The translations under genes and the position numbers were made by a program. A stretch of 64,000 bases of DNA, taken from Bugula neritina. Its lineage: Eukaryota > Bryozoa > Gymnolaemata > Cheilostomatida > Bugulidae. The stretch lies in assembly GCA_964035545.1 (NCBI GenBank), contig OZ037772.1, forward strand, positions 4,201,538-4,265,537, in the 5' to 3' direction. Under the pieces are notes generated by a model that worked only from the letters and a program-made list of their open reading frames with translations, did not search any database and was not told the origin of the DNA. Each line of letters starts with the position of its first letter. The stretch's first letter is position 1. Below, in pieces: positions 23,856 to 35,800 of this stretch.

Positions 23856-24182
23856 ACTTACTACAAACTTATAACTACCCTGCATCATGCTGTCATGACG
23901 TCTCTATTCTCTCCTATAATTTGACTTTTATTTAGCGAGCAGATTTCTAGTAGGCTATTCTATAGTGACCAGTCACACTGTTTATTGTCGCAACATAGAA
24001 ATCAAGTTGAAAACTAGTTGCACCTGTTGTGATGCTATCAATGGGTGCTTACAGGTAGAGACGGAGTACCTGGACCTGTTGAGATAGGATATCAGGGTAA
24101 ACAAGGAGATCAAGGTCCTGCAGGTAACAATGAGGAGTTACTCGCCCTTGCTTGTGTATTTCTGTTCTTTTTAGGTATTCTA

Positions 24183-24262
24183 TAATATGCTGGGGTTTCC
24201 CTCACACTTATGCTATATGCTGGGATTTCCCTCACACTTATGCTATATGCTGGGGTTCTCCT
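24183..24262. repeat. Short tandem repeat, about 32 bp x 2.5
   Basis: Units with ATATGCTGGGGTTTCCCTCA followed by CACTTATGCT, in the collagen intron after the second Gly-X-Y exon. Confidence 0.75.
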
Positions 24263-27065
24263 CGCAGCTAGTCTGCACTAAGGCAGTGAGTAGGCTAAGT
24301 AATCATATTGAATCCCAGCAGTGATTGTTAATTCAACTGACAGGATTACTGTGTATGATAGTTGCTCTGACTGGTCTCCATGGATCATTTGTACCATACT
24401 GTTTACCACATGATGCAATGTCTGAGTAAAAACAAGGAAACAAAGAAATATACCAGAAATGTTGAGAAATTTTGTGTTCCAGAATTAATAAATGACTGCT
24501 TGTAATGCATACTGGTGTTGCTTGGTTCATAGGACAAGCCGGACAAGCTGGAGAACCCGGTCTGCATGGCAGAAATGGAAAGACAGGAGAAACTGGACCA
24601 GCTGGTATGCCTGGTCCAACTGGCTCAAGGGGGGTCACAGGAGAGCCCGGATCTGATGGAAGGTATTTTTTGTGCTTTACTTCGCCCTATTCAGCTTCTT
24701 TGAACTTTTTATTTGATTTAGTTTTTATAATTTGTTGTCAATTTTTTCAGAGACGGTTTACCTGGAGTACTGGGTGCTGATGGTAGACCTGGGGAGCAGG
24801 GTGATCAAGGACCTCCTGGCTCCATGGGTCCAGTGGGAATCCCCGGTAACACTTACACTGCTAACAGGTTATTGTTACTCATCTTGTTAGTTTAGTGGTA
24901 ATAAACCAATAGTCTGTATTTCTAGGGTGAACAAGGGAGAGATGGGGAAATGGGTAGTCCTGGCAGACCTGGACCACCTGGTGAAGCCCCAGTATTTGGT
25001 TAGTTATTAGCAAAACCAAGTTATTGTTCATTACTTGTATCTTTTTCATTCTCTTTCAACTGTTTATTGGTAATATTTTGGGAATTTCATCTATAGCCTG
25101 TGATTGAAACTTTATTTTATTCTACCATGGGTTATGTTAGGTGCTCCCCTATGATGATGAGTGCAATGATGTCCAACGGTAAAGGTGTACAAGCAGATGA
25201 TGCAGGCGCCAACAATGAGCTCTATAATATGTACCTCAGTGAGTAATGGCCATGATGTGATTTGATGTTGCCTGCTTTGTAGTGGAAAGGCCTTTTTGAA
25301 TGCTGTTTTGGAACTCAAATGACAGACTCGTTTCGAATTGTTTATGTTTTTACAGACAAACAATTTTATAATTAACTGCTAGAAACTATTGTAATAAAAA
25401 TAGAGACAGCTGTTGTAATGTATTTCTCCTCCTAGCATTGATGATTGACATTCTTTCTTGATGAGTCACCTATTTAGTTCGCTTCTTCAGTCAAATGTTT
25501 CTACATTCTGACATATTATATAATGCTGATTTTATTGCTGTTAGCTTACATAACTACTTCCACCTTATTTCTCTAGAAATGTAAGTAAGGGACGGGTCCA
25601 AAGACAGCCCTGTTATAGAGACTGTAGAGAACTCTTCACTGAAAACCCAGAGTTCAAGAGTGGAACTTATTGGGTGAGAGAAGATGCTGATATGTTTCTA
25701 TTTTCTCTGCTCAGAGGAAATCTGTATCCAAGTCTGATGACTGAAATTCTGTGAACATGTTTTATATTCTACAATTACTACTCCTGAGGTGTCAATATCA
25801 TGTCATGGGAAGTTTCCACAGATATTTAATGTTTAAGAATAAGAGTTTTCCCATGAGTTGCCTGTATTATATAATTCTGTATATTTAACAGCTGAACAGG
25901 TTTTAGAAGTTTTATGTGATGTTTGTATTGTGTTAGTGTGAAATAGAGAAGTTGTATTCTCTATTGTTTGTTGTCAGGTGGATACAGATGGTGGCTCCAT
26001 AGCTAATGCTATCCAGGCTTACTGTTGCAAGGAAATGAAGAGCACTTGTATCAATGTCAAAACCTCTGAGTTCGCCACCAAATCGTACGTCACCCAGCAG
26101 CTAGATAATCAGCCATTTGTTGCTTTAAACACATGGGAACAGCACTCGTAAGTGTTTATCTTGTATCAACCATGACTTTCTCAGTATTATTTTAGAATAT
26201 CCAAAAGTTTTTTTGTTGAGAATTGTCGCTATAGTAACATATTGGTTTCCTGTATGGATGTTGATAAGTGTTGCTATAGTAACATGTTGGTTTCCTGTAT
26301 GGATTGTAGTTTGAGTATCTGGCAGAGTTTTCCTAACTCAACTTTCTTCAAATTCACTCTGAGAGAGCAAACCCAGACTGACAGGCAATAGTCACTGCCA
26401 ACAGTTTATCAAATAGTCACTAGTTGCTAGTCACCAGATACTAGTCCTCTACTATGTTGCTAGTCACTTGATAATCTGAACAATCACAGGCCTTTTTAAA
26501 GCTGAGCAAGTTGTTGGTATGACTATTCCATTTGCTGATTGTAGATGTATAAACTCAGTGGCAGTAGAAGACGCATATGGTAGGAAGAATAAGTCAGTCA
26601 TTTTATATACAGCTGGTGATAAAGAATACACAGCAACAGATAGCAGGTTCCAATATTCTGCGCTGCAGGATGATTGCAAGGTATGTAAATCTGACCTATA
26701 TACTGCAAATCTGACCTATAAAGTGTAAATCTAATTTATATGGTGTAATTTCGATCTGCACTTGAACATGATTGCGATAGTTGCATCTTTTTTTCTGTTA
26801 ATATGCAATATAGCTTGCCTTTGAGTCTTTTTAATAACTACTTATGACTTCAACCCAAAAGCCACTTTGAGTGCTGTACGAGTTTAGAGTTTTGAGTTTG
26901 CTGTCTGCCATTTTGTAGTATGCCAAATCATCAGAAGCTCAGACAGAGATTGACACCAAGACCGCCACCCACTTGCCTATTATTGACATTGCTCCTGGTG
27001 ACTTCGGGACCACCCACAAAGAGTTTGGGGTTCAGCTAGGGAGGGTGTTATGCCCCTCCCTGTGA

Positions 27066-27349
27066 CTTTATATATTTAGAAACTGTTGTTAATTTAGTAA
27101 TTCTGTTGGTGCATTTAACAGACGCTAGTTAGACATTCCAGCATAGCAATACATAAATAATGTAAATTTCATAACAAAATCACTCAGCCATACGCAACTA
27201 TCTGATGCGCGTAGCTTGCACTACGTGAAACAATATTGTAGTCAATAAAATGAATATATAAGTTTATTATTATATTCGAAATTGTATCAGTACCAAATAT
27301 AAATACTCTACTTTTCAAAATATTGAGTCCTTTTGATTAATTTTTTAAT
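27066..27349. other. Downstream flank of the collagen locus
   Basis: Unique AT-rich sequence. Possible polyadenylation words (for example AATAAAATGAATA near 27,245), but no gene is seen. Confidence 0.4.
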
Positions 27350-27359
27350 CGTAGAAACT

Positions 27360-27378
27360 AAACATATATATATAATAA

Positions 27379-27465
<87 letters not shown>

Positions 27466-27515
27466 TTATATATATATATATAATTAATATATTTATATAT
27501 ATATATATTAATTAT
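27360..27515. repeat. (TA)n microsatellite
   Basis: About 150 bp of nearly pure TATATA with a few TTAATTAT interruptions. The 72-codon Ile/Tyr ORF over it is an artefact. Confidence 0.95.
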
Positions 27516-27799
27516 CCTCATGCAGCCCAGAGAGAAACTCAGTCATCATGATCTTCAATGTAAATAATTTTAATATAAAATAATACATATTATGATATAA
27601 TATAATATTATATTACTCTTTCGGGATAATTATTCTATTTATACTAACACCTGTTTATTTGAAGTACTTTAATAAGTTTTACTTTCAATTTATTTCTCAA
27701 ACCAGCATGTCAGTTAAATATAAAAGTACAATCACACATACAACATGTAGACATGTAGTGATATACATTATAAAACATAATTATTATGTTGGTGAAACG

Positions 27800-29937
27800 T
27801 TATACAGTATATTATGCTATACAGTATATTATGTTATACAGTATATTATGCTATACAGTATAGTATGTTATACAGTATACTATGTTATACAGTATACTAT
27901 GCTATACAGTATATTATGCTATACAGTATAGTATGTTATACAGTATACTATGTTATACAGTATATTATGCTATACAGTATACTATGTTATACAGTATTAT
28001 GTTATACAGTATATTATGTTATACAGTATATTATGTTATACAGTATACTATGTTATACAGTATACTATGCTATACAGTATATTATGCTATACAGTATACT
28101 ATGTTATACAGTATATTATGTTATACATTATATTATGTTATACAGTATACTATGTTATACAGTATACTATGTTATACGGTATACTATGTTATACAGTATA
28201 CTATGTTATACAGTATACTATGTTATACAGTATATTATGTTATACTGTATATTATGTTATACAGTATATTATGTTATACAGTATATTATGTTATACAGCA
28301 TACTATGTTATACAGTGTATTATGTTATACAGTATACTATGTAATACAGTATATTATGTTATACAGTATACTATGTTATACAGTATACTATGTTATACAG
28401 TATACTATGTTATACAGTATATTATGTTATACAGTATATTATGTTATACAGTATATTATGTTATACAGTATACTATGTTATACAGTATATTATGTTATAC
28501 AGTATATTATGTTATACAGTACCTATATTATGTTATACAGTATATTATGTTATACAGTATATTATGTCATACAGCATACTATGTTATACAATATACTATG
28601 TTATACAGTATACTATGTTATACAGTATACTATGTTATACAGTATACTATGTTATACAGTATACTATGTTATACAGTATACTATGTTATACAGTATACTA
28701 TGTTATACAGTATACTATGTTATACGGTATACTATGTTATACGGTATACTATGTTATACAGTATACTATGTTATACGGTATACTATGTTATACAGTATAC
28801 TATGTTATACAGTATACTATGTTATACAGTATATTATGTAATACAGTATACTATGTTATACAGTATACTATGTTATACAGTATATTATGTTATACAGTAT
28901 ACTATGTTATACAGTATACTATGTTACACAGTATATTATGTTATACAGTATACTATGTCATACAGTATACTATGTTATACAGTATATTATGTCAAACAGT
29001 ATACTATGTTATACAGTATACTATGTTATACAGTATACTATGTTATACAGTATACTATGTTATACAGTATACTATGTTATACAGTATACTATGTTATACA
29101 GTATATTATGTTATACAGTATACTATGTTATACAGTATATTATGTTATACAGTATACTATGTTATACAGTATATTATGTTAAGCAGTATATTATGTTATA
29201 CAGTATATTATGTTATACAGTATACTATGTTATACAGTATATTATGTTATACAGTATACTATGTTATACAGTATATTATGTTATACAGTATATTATGTTA
29301 TACAGTATACTATGTTATACAGTATATTATGTTATACAGTATATTATGTTATACAGTATATACTATGTTATACAGTATACTATGTTATACAGTATACTAT
29401 GTTATACAGTATATTATGCTATACAGTATACTATGTTATACAGTATATTATGTTAAGCAGTATACTATGTTATACAGTATATTATGTTATACAGTATACT
29501 ACGTTATACAGTATACTATGTTATACAGTATACTATGTTATACAGTATACTATGTTATACAGTATATTATGTTATACAGTATACTATGTTATACAGTATA
29601 TTATGTTATACAGTATATTATGTTATACAGTATATACTATGTTATACAGTATACTATGTTATACAGTATACTATGTTATACAGTATATTATGCTATACAG
29701 TATACTATGTTATACAGTATATTATGTTAAGCAGTATACTATGTTATACAGTATATTATGTTATACAGTATACTACGTTATACAGTATACTATGTTATAC
29801 AGTATACTATGTTATACAGTATACTATGTTATACAGTATATTATGTTATACAGTATATACTATGTTATACAGTATACTATGTTATACAGTATATTATGTT
29901 ATACAGTATACTATGTTATACAGTATATTATGTTATA
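27800..29937. repeat. 17-bp minisatellite with 274-bp higher-order repeat
   Basis: About 125 tandem copies of a 17-bp unit, TTATACAGTATACTATG (C/T variant at the TATACT position). The unit contains the palindrome AGTATACT. Since 17 is not a multiple of three and the unit has no stop in any plus frame, all three frames stay open for hundreds of codons. Marker variants AAGCAG (29,181, 29,455, 29,729) and ACTACG recur exactly 274 bp apart, so the right part grew by duplication of a 16-unit block. Confidence 0.97.
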
Positions 29938-29987
29938 TTAATCAACATACAAATGAGATGCTCTTGTCAGTCAATAATGATGAATAT

Positions 29988-30260
29988 TGTAGTAATTTAA
30001 GCAATTACTATGCGTGGGTTCCTAGCTTGTGATTATAGTCTATTTATCCACATCAATAAAGTATTTAAGTAAGAGCTTCCAAAGTTTATTCGCTACTAAT
30101 TATATAAAAGATACAGCACGTATACAGATTAGAGATTACATCTTCGCTTAGTTAATACGCTCTCTCTACTGACAAACTACTACTAGCTGAGGGTTATCAC
30201 GTGACGCCCTCGGATAGGCTGAAGGAATACGGGGGACGCGCGTATTACGTCCTCACTACA
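29988..30260 (-). repeat. 3' LTR of the gypsy element
   Basis: 273 bp, TG...CA ends, preceded on the plus strand by ATAT at 29,984-29,987. Confidence 0.93.
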
Positions 30261-30273
30261 CCGCCCCCCCCAG
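30261..30273 (-). other. Polypurine tract of the gypsy element
   Basis: On the minus strand a GGGGGGGGCGG run sits directly against the 3' LTR. This is the expected place and composition for the plus-strand primer. Confidence 0.8.
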
Positions 30274-30612
30274 CAGAAAGCCCTACTTTCTGATAACACA
30301 GATACAATAAATTCGAACATAAAATGTTATAAAACTAAAAACTGAGCGAGCGTGTGGCACATAAAAGAAAAACATGGCTATGTACAGTAATAAGAAAACA
30401 TATACATATAAAAAAATATAACAGTAAATACACAATGGCACCGGCGGGAGGCACTTATAAGGGGACAGTTTATAGAGGTAGAGCTGTATACTGGTAGGTT
30501 ACTATATATTGTTACACTGAGTAATTGTTTGTGATCACCGGCATGAGAAGGGTCCGGAATGGGGCACCACCTGCAGTACCATCACAGATAGAGAGTTTGG
30601 GGGATATCATCT

Positions 30613-30897
30613 TCAAGCACTTCCTTTCATTCGGGCTACAGAGGTAGAGAGGGCCCGGAGTTCTGATGCGGCGGCGGAGATTCTCGGTGTCAGTCTTTGC
30701 ACCTCTTTCTCTAATTCTCGTATCCGCTCTTCTGCCTCGCCCAGATTCCGGGCAGGGGCAGAGTGTCGGTTGGGGGATGAAGATGGCCAACGCCGTTTAC
30801 GAGAAGGCCTTGGGGAGACAGGGGGGGAGGGACGCCATCGCTGTGGTATATCGATGCGTCGTAACACGACTCTTGGTATAGAGTCGGGGCGGGGCAC
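30613..30897 (-). pseudogene. Frame-shifted C-terminal part of gypsy ORF3 (coiled coil)
   Basis: In a different frame from the 329-codon ORF that overlaps it. It encodes a Pro/Arg-rich stretch followed by a heptad-like segment, EAEERIRELEKEVQRL. The main ORF3 frame becomes low-complexity and ends at 30,711, so a frameshift near 30,890-30,960 probably separated this tail from the zinc-finger part. It could instead be a chance ORF in GC-rich DNA. Confidence 0.45.
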
Positions 30898-31700
30898 TGT
30901 GCGTGCGGGGGTGAGGGACGGGGTACGTGTGGTTTCCTATATCCGGGTGGTTTAGGGCAGGGTCCCTGTGTGATGGTCCTGGGTGCGGGGAACTCCTGAC
31001 GCAGCCGTTCATAGCGAGCTGGGTCTGGTATGAATGGTCGGATGAGATTAAGGAATTGTGGAAAGGAGGGTTCGTCGACTTCGAAAAGGTGTCCAACATG
31101 GCATCCCATAGTTCGCTGGTGACGGAGGATGTAGTCCCTGTGGTAACTATATTCACCACAGGGACAAAAGGTGGTGAAATAATGTTGGGGAATATGGACT
31201 CGAAGTCTTCGTGGAGTAGTGAAGTGAACCTGGCATAAACGGCAGGTGGGGCATTGGTCGTCTCCCTTGTGCTCTCGTATCAGTGTTTCTGTATCTGGTG
31301 TAACCCAGCATGACTGCTGTAAGAGTGCCTCCGGAAGAGTAGTGGGAACGGGTTCCTCGTTCCAAGCCATTTCTAGTGACGGCATGTCACCAGAGAGAGG
31401 AGATAGAGCGGTATCTAAAAAAGCAGAATTACTGTTAGATCGAATGTGATCTTTACACCATAATTCTGATGACAACCGACTGTTACTAGTCTGGGAGTCA
31501 TACATCTTTTCAGATAGCACTCGAGGGACTGAGTCGTGTCGTGTAGACTGACAGAGAGACATAGTGTCAAGCTCCAGATCTAGTAGATCGTCGACCATCT
31601 TTATGCTCTCGTCGCCTTTCACGTAGGACTCAGTCCCCAGTAGTTGTGATTCAATCAAGGCGATTAAATCAGAACTGACTGATGGTAGACTGGTTTCCAT
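30711..31700 (-). CDS. Gypsy ORF3: C2H2 zinc-finger protein
   Basis: 329-codon ORF with a true ATG, between pol and the 3' LTR, the position env takes in retroviruses. Residues 1-140 are acidic and Ser/Leu-rich. A C2H2 finger is seen at C153/C156/H169/H173 (C-x2-C-x12-H-x3-H), followed by a second Cys/His cluster, C179-x-C181, H194 and C200, and then by FEVDEPSFPQFLNLIRPF. It has no signal peptide or membrane segment, so it is not an envelope protein. I recall similar finger-plus-FxVDxPSxPxF predicted proteins in marine invertebrates, but cannot check this here. Nucleic-acid binding is likely; its role in the element is unknown. The C-terminal end is probably frame-shifted. Confidence 0.75.
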   Translation of the reverse strand: METSLPSVSSDLIALIESQLLGTESYVKGDESIKMVDDLLDLELDTMSLCQSTRHDSVPRVLSEKMYDSQTSNSRLSSELWCKDHIRSNSNSAFLDTALSPLSGDMPSLEMAWNEEPVPTTLPEALLQQSCWVTPDTETLIREHKGDDQCPTCRLCQVHFTTPRRLRVHIPQHYFTTFCPCGEYSYHRDYILRHQRTMGCHVGHLFEVDEPSFPQFLNLIRPFIPDPARYERLRQEFPAPRTITQGPCPKPPGYRKPHVPRPSPPHAQCPAPTLYQESCYDASIYHSDGVPPPLSPQGLLVNGVGHLHPPTDTLPLPGIWARQKSGYEN

Positions 31701-31765
31701 GAGTGGAAATGTTAGCTCAGAGCAAGCTTACCTGAGAACCCGGTATTTGTAATCATACTCGGCGT

Positions 31766-32815
31766 TCAAGCTTGGATGTCCGTGGATTGAGTTTGAATGC
31801 GTCTTCCCTTGACAACGTCAGCGTACGAAAAGACTGGGCAGCGTGGTTGTTGCGCACGGCTGGAATTATTTGCCCCGGGCGTAGTAGTTTTGTTTACTAC
31901 TCCGCCTTCGCAAAAGTTGAGATTTCCGTGGTGTTCACAACTCCCACGCTTTGTTGCCAGTCCTTCCGTACGGCGCCCAGCTAGACTTTCATAACTGCCG
32001 TTTGTAACACGGTCACATATGAAGTCTTTAAGGTATGCTGGGGGTTGTCTAGTACGCTGTCCCCGTTCCAGGGGAGGTGACGTATCAGCTGGAGAGGGAG
32101 TTGTAGCTGTTGGTTGGGGCGGCGTACTCACTGGTGGGCTATTTTGCTCCACCTGTGGTGTTTCTGGCCCGCCGTTGGTGGTGGTGTTCCCCTCTCCGCT
32201 GTTGTCTCCAGATGGAGCCCCTCCCACGGGGGGGTTTTGCACTTCCGGACGCGGATGCGGAACCGGAAGTGGTGGGGGTAGACTTGGTACTGTGGGCGGT
32301 GGGCGCACTTCCGTTGGTGGGAGTGGCGTCTCCTGCCTCACCAAGTCCTCTCCCCGCGGCACAACCACTTCGTATTCTGGTCCATGCCGTTGCCGCCCGC
32401 GCGTTACTGTCTGCCTCCTGGGCTCCAACAACGGGGGGGGGGGGGCTGCTCCTGCTGCTCTTGGGCTAGCCCAATACGGTTTCAAGCGGGCTTCGTTCTG
32501 GACAGAGACCTGTCCAGATCGCTCCAACTTGTACGTATGATTGGGCATAGCCTCAACTACTACGTAGGGTCCCACAAACTTAGGCTGGAGCTTAGCCGCT
32601 TGTCCTCGACGCCTACGGTAGTTGACCATCCACACCCAGTCCCCAGTTTGATAGAGGGGTGGTTCCTGAGAGTCCTCTCGCCGTACCTGCCACTGCTTCG
32701 CCCGCAGTATTTCGTGTGCGGCCCTCAGGTCCTCTACCAATTTACTGGCATACTTGTGGATGGTATAGTCCTGCTCTGGGATGTGGTATGTGAGGTGGTC
32801 AGGCACTCGCGTCTC
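31766..32815 (-). pseudogene. Integrase C-terminal (GPY) domain and Pro-rich tail, cut off by a stop
   Basis: Direct in-frame continuation of pol beyond a TGA (32,816-32,818). It starts ETRVPDHL and carries the integrase C-terminal GPY/F domain (KFVGPYVVVEAM). A Pro/Thr/Ser-rich extension of about 200 residues follows. No chromodomain is recognisable. The apparent start at 32,806 is GTG, so this is not an independent gene; it needs readthrough or was lost through the stop. Confidence 0.85.
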
Positions 32816-35800
32816 TCAACCGAGCATCAGGAGGTTATGGGTTTCCCCCGTACTGGTGTGTGGTGTACTACGGTAGGCCCGCATGACTTGCGGCAGTACC
32901 GTATCCCACTCCTCCTGACCCCGGCCGAGGAGCAGACTGCGCAGTGCATTGCCCAACATGCGGTTGTTGCGTTCCACCACCCCGTTGCCCTGAGGATGGT
33001 ACGGGGTGGTCCTGCTTTGGTTTACTCCCCAGAGGCGGCAGAGGTCGCTCAACAGTTGGGACTGGAATTGAGCCCCCTGGTCCGAATGTATTTGCTCAGG
33101 TAGTCCAAGATAGCAGAATACATTTTGGTCCAGCACCCTGGCCACCGTGGGGGCGGACGCATCTGGAATAGCCAGGGCGTCCGCCCACCGTGTAAAGTGG
33201 TCGGTTAATACTAGGATCCAACTGTTTCCTCTGGGGGTGACGGGCATGGGTCCGACTAGGTCGATAGCTACCACCTGCCACGGCCTCCCAGCATATAGCC
33301 TACGCCGTCCCGCTTCGCCAGGGAGACGGCCATGCTTGCTGGCCTGGCAGATTTCGCATTGTTTGACTCTACGCCGCACCTCACGCTCCATGCCGGGCCA
33401 GTACCACCGGAGTTGTAACTTGGAGAGCACCCTGCTCACCCCGGCGTGGGCCTGTTTGTGGGTGTCCCATACTAACTCCCGGCGTATGGCGGCTGGGCAG
33501 ATCACCCTCTTCCTGCCGTACTGGTTGTTGTGAGCAGCCACTGTGATGGTCAGCAGACCATCTGGCCCAATCCGCAGGGAGTCCCAACGTTGGCAGTACG
33601 ACCGTAACTCGGTGCATCCCTGCCGCAGTTGTTCTTCACTGGGTCGTCGCCCCTCCTTTTTGGCACGATATACGTCGGCTACCACTCCAGGGAGGTCCTC
33701 CTGGAGTCTTCGTAGCTCCCTAACGTTATCAGCCAAGACAGGATTGGCACGGAGGCGTTGGATAGCCTCCGGGGGCGTAGCGGCCTTCTGTAGGAGTTGA
33801 CCCTGGTCCCAGTCATACTCCGTTTCAGAGTGGTTCAGTGCTCTCAACTCGGATTTTGGAGGACCTCCGTCCCTCTTCTCGATGTTGAGGCACTGTTTAC
33901 ACCTCTCGTCCGGTCGCCGGCTCAGTCCATCAGCATTGCCGTGTTTCTTACCGGGTCGGTGCTCGATCCGGTAAGAGAACTCGGCCAGGACCTCGAGCCA
34001 TCGGGCGACTTGGCTGGACGGTTCTGCTCTCTTACATAACCAAATCAAGGAGGCGTGGTCGGTCCGCAAGCGAAACTTCCTGCCGTATAGATAAGGTCTG
34101 AAATGCTTCACTGACTTGATTACTGCCAGTAATTCCTTTCGGGTAGTGCAGTAAATTTGTTCAGTGGGCGAGAGAGACTTACTGTAGTAGGCCACGACTA
34201 CTTCGCGGCCCTCCTGCACCTGGGACAGCACAGCGCCGACATTTTGGTCACTGGCGTCAGTATCGAGGATGTACTCCAGGGCAGGGTCTGGATAGGCCAG
34301 GATAGGGGCCTCCAGCAGGCGGCCCTTGAGGCAGTCGAACGCTCTCTGTTCGACGGGAGTCCACTGCCAGGTCACCCCCTTTGCGGTGAGCCGGTTTAAT
34401 GGCTGCGCTACCCCCGCAAAGTCTGGTATGTATTGCCTGTAATACCCTACCAGCCCCAGGAAAGCCCGTAGCCCGGTCAAATCCTGGGGGGTTACCCAAT
34501 CTTCTATAGCTCGTACCTTTTCAGGATCCGTCGCCACACCGTGACGGCCGACGATGTGCCCCAGGTACTTCACCTCTGGCTGCAAGAGAGCGCACTTGGA
34601 GGGTTTGAGCTTCAGATTGGCGCCTCGGAGTCGATCGAAGACCTCCCGCAGACGGCTGACGTGTGTCTGAAAGTCTGGGGAGATCACGATGACGTCGTCG
34701 GGGTATACTAGCAGTGTCTTCCAGTGGAGTCCACTGAGGACCTGTTCCATGAGCCGCTGGAACGTGGCGGGGGCAGAAGTCAGTCCGAAGGGGAGGACTT
34801 TCCACTTCCATAAGCCGTCCCGCGTGATGAACGCCGCCTTCTCTTGGGCGTCTGGGCTGAGGGGGACCTGCCAATAGCCGCTCAACAAGTCTAGCGTACT
34901 GAAGTACTTGCTGCCGGCTAAGGCGTCCAGAGATTCGTCGATCCTGGGTAAGGGGTAGGCGTCCTGTATGGTCACGCTATTGAGTTTGCGATAATCCACA
35001 CAGAACCGCCAACTGCCGTCTTTCTTTCGGGCCAGAACAACCGGTGAACTCCACGCACTATGTGCTGGCTCGATGAGGCCGCGGTCCAAAAGATCCCGGA
35101 CTTGTTGGCTGACCTCCTTTTCCTTCTCGGGTCCCAGCCTCCTAGTGGGCTGCCGAATAGGGGTAGTCCCTGCAGCTAGCGGTATCTCATGACGGACGGC
35201 CGTGGTCAGGCCGACGTCATGGTCCCCACTGCTGAACACGTCGCTATAATCACGTAGCAACTGAGCCATAGTCTGGCGTTCCACGTTGCCCGTGCAGCCG
35301 TTACACGCTGCCTGGTATAGCTCTTTGACGTGTGGTGGGACGGTCTCCCGCCTAACTGACGGGCTCTGTTGGGGACCTTCCGTCGCAGCTCCCAGCGACG
35401 GCCCTATATCCTCCTCCTGGATGGAGTGGAAGCGACCCAGCATGGATCCTGACGGTAATTGTACCGCTTCGGAGAAGGGGTTGACACACTGCACCAAGAT
35501 CTCTCCTCGGTCAGTCAGCCGGTTAAGACTGCTGGCGAGTTGGATTCTAGTGTGCGCACCTTCGACAACCCCTAACCCCGAGAGTTGGCTATTGTTCACT
35601 CTGCAGTGAACGGTAGCCCGGGAGCGGCCGGGTATAGTACAGTTACGTACTACCTGCACACCTCCCGCTAGAGGACGACCGAACTTGTCGACACAGGTGA
35701 GCTCTTTGCCGCCCATTAGCATGGCTGACTTGCTAAAGTCAATATGGCACCCGTGTCTCTTCAAGAACGGCATCCCCAGTATGGCATCTTCCTCCAGTGG

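Larger units (their letters stand above)
19733..27065 (+). pseudogene. Fibrillar-collagen-like locus, short and damaged
   Basis: Exons: 19733-19934, 20164-20248 and 20538-20684 (Cys-rich); 23458-23625, 24055-24123, 24533-24662, 24751-24845 and 24926-24998 (Gly-X-Y); 25141-25238, 25577-25673, 25978-26147, about 26310-26390, 26490-26680 and 26919-27065 (C-propeptide). The C-terminus is diagnostic of a COLFI domain: CRELFTENPEFKSGTYW, VDTDGGSIANAIQAYC, and LPIIDIAPGDFG with EFGV just before the TGA. The first three exons each carry a C-x5-C-x5/6-C-x4-C module. The helix is only about 150 residues, against about 1,000 in typical fibrillar collagens. Three Gly positions in exon 4 are Asp, Arg and Cys, and exon 5 has a GPVEIG interruption. 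Several junctions (exons 2/3, 7/8, 8/9, 9/10) do not stay in frame with the only plausible splice sites. Exons 5-7 and the last COLFI junctions do join cleanly. It is either a decaying gene or one affected by small sequencing errors. Confidence 0.78.

Noticed and set aside
27814-30032. Long plus-strand ORFs (up to 446 codons) of YVIQYTMLYSILCYT type
   Set aside because: They exist in all three frames because the 17-bp unit contains no plus-strand stop in any frame. They are not genes.
30797-31159. 120-codon minus-strand ORF in the third frame over gypsy ORF3
   Set aside because: Overlaps the zinc-finger ORF, shows no motif, and is explained by GC-rich composition.
32384-33103. Plus-strand ORF of 239 codons over the gypsy element, and other plus-strand ORFs at 32,019-36,751
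   Set aside because: Antisense shadows of the GC-rich pol and gag frames.
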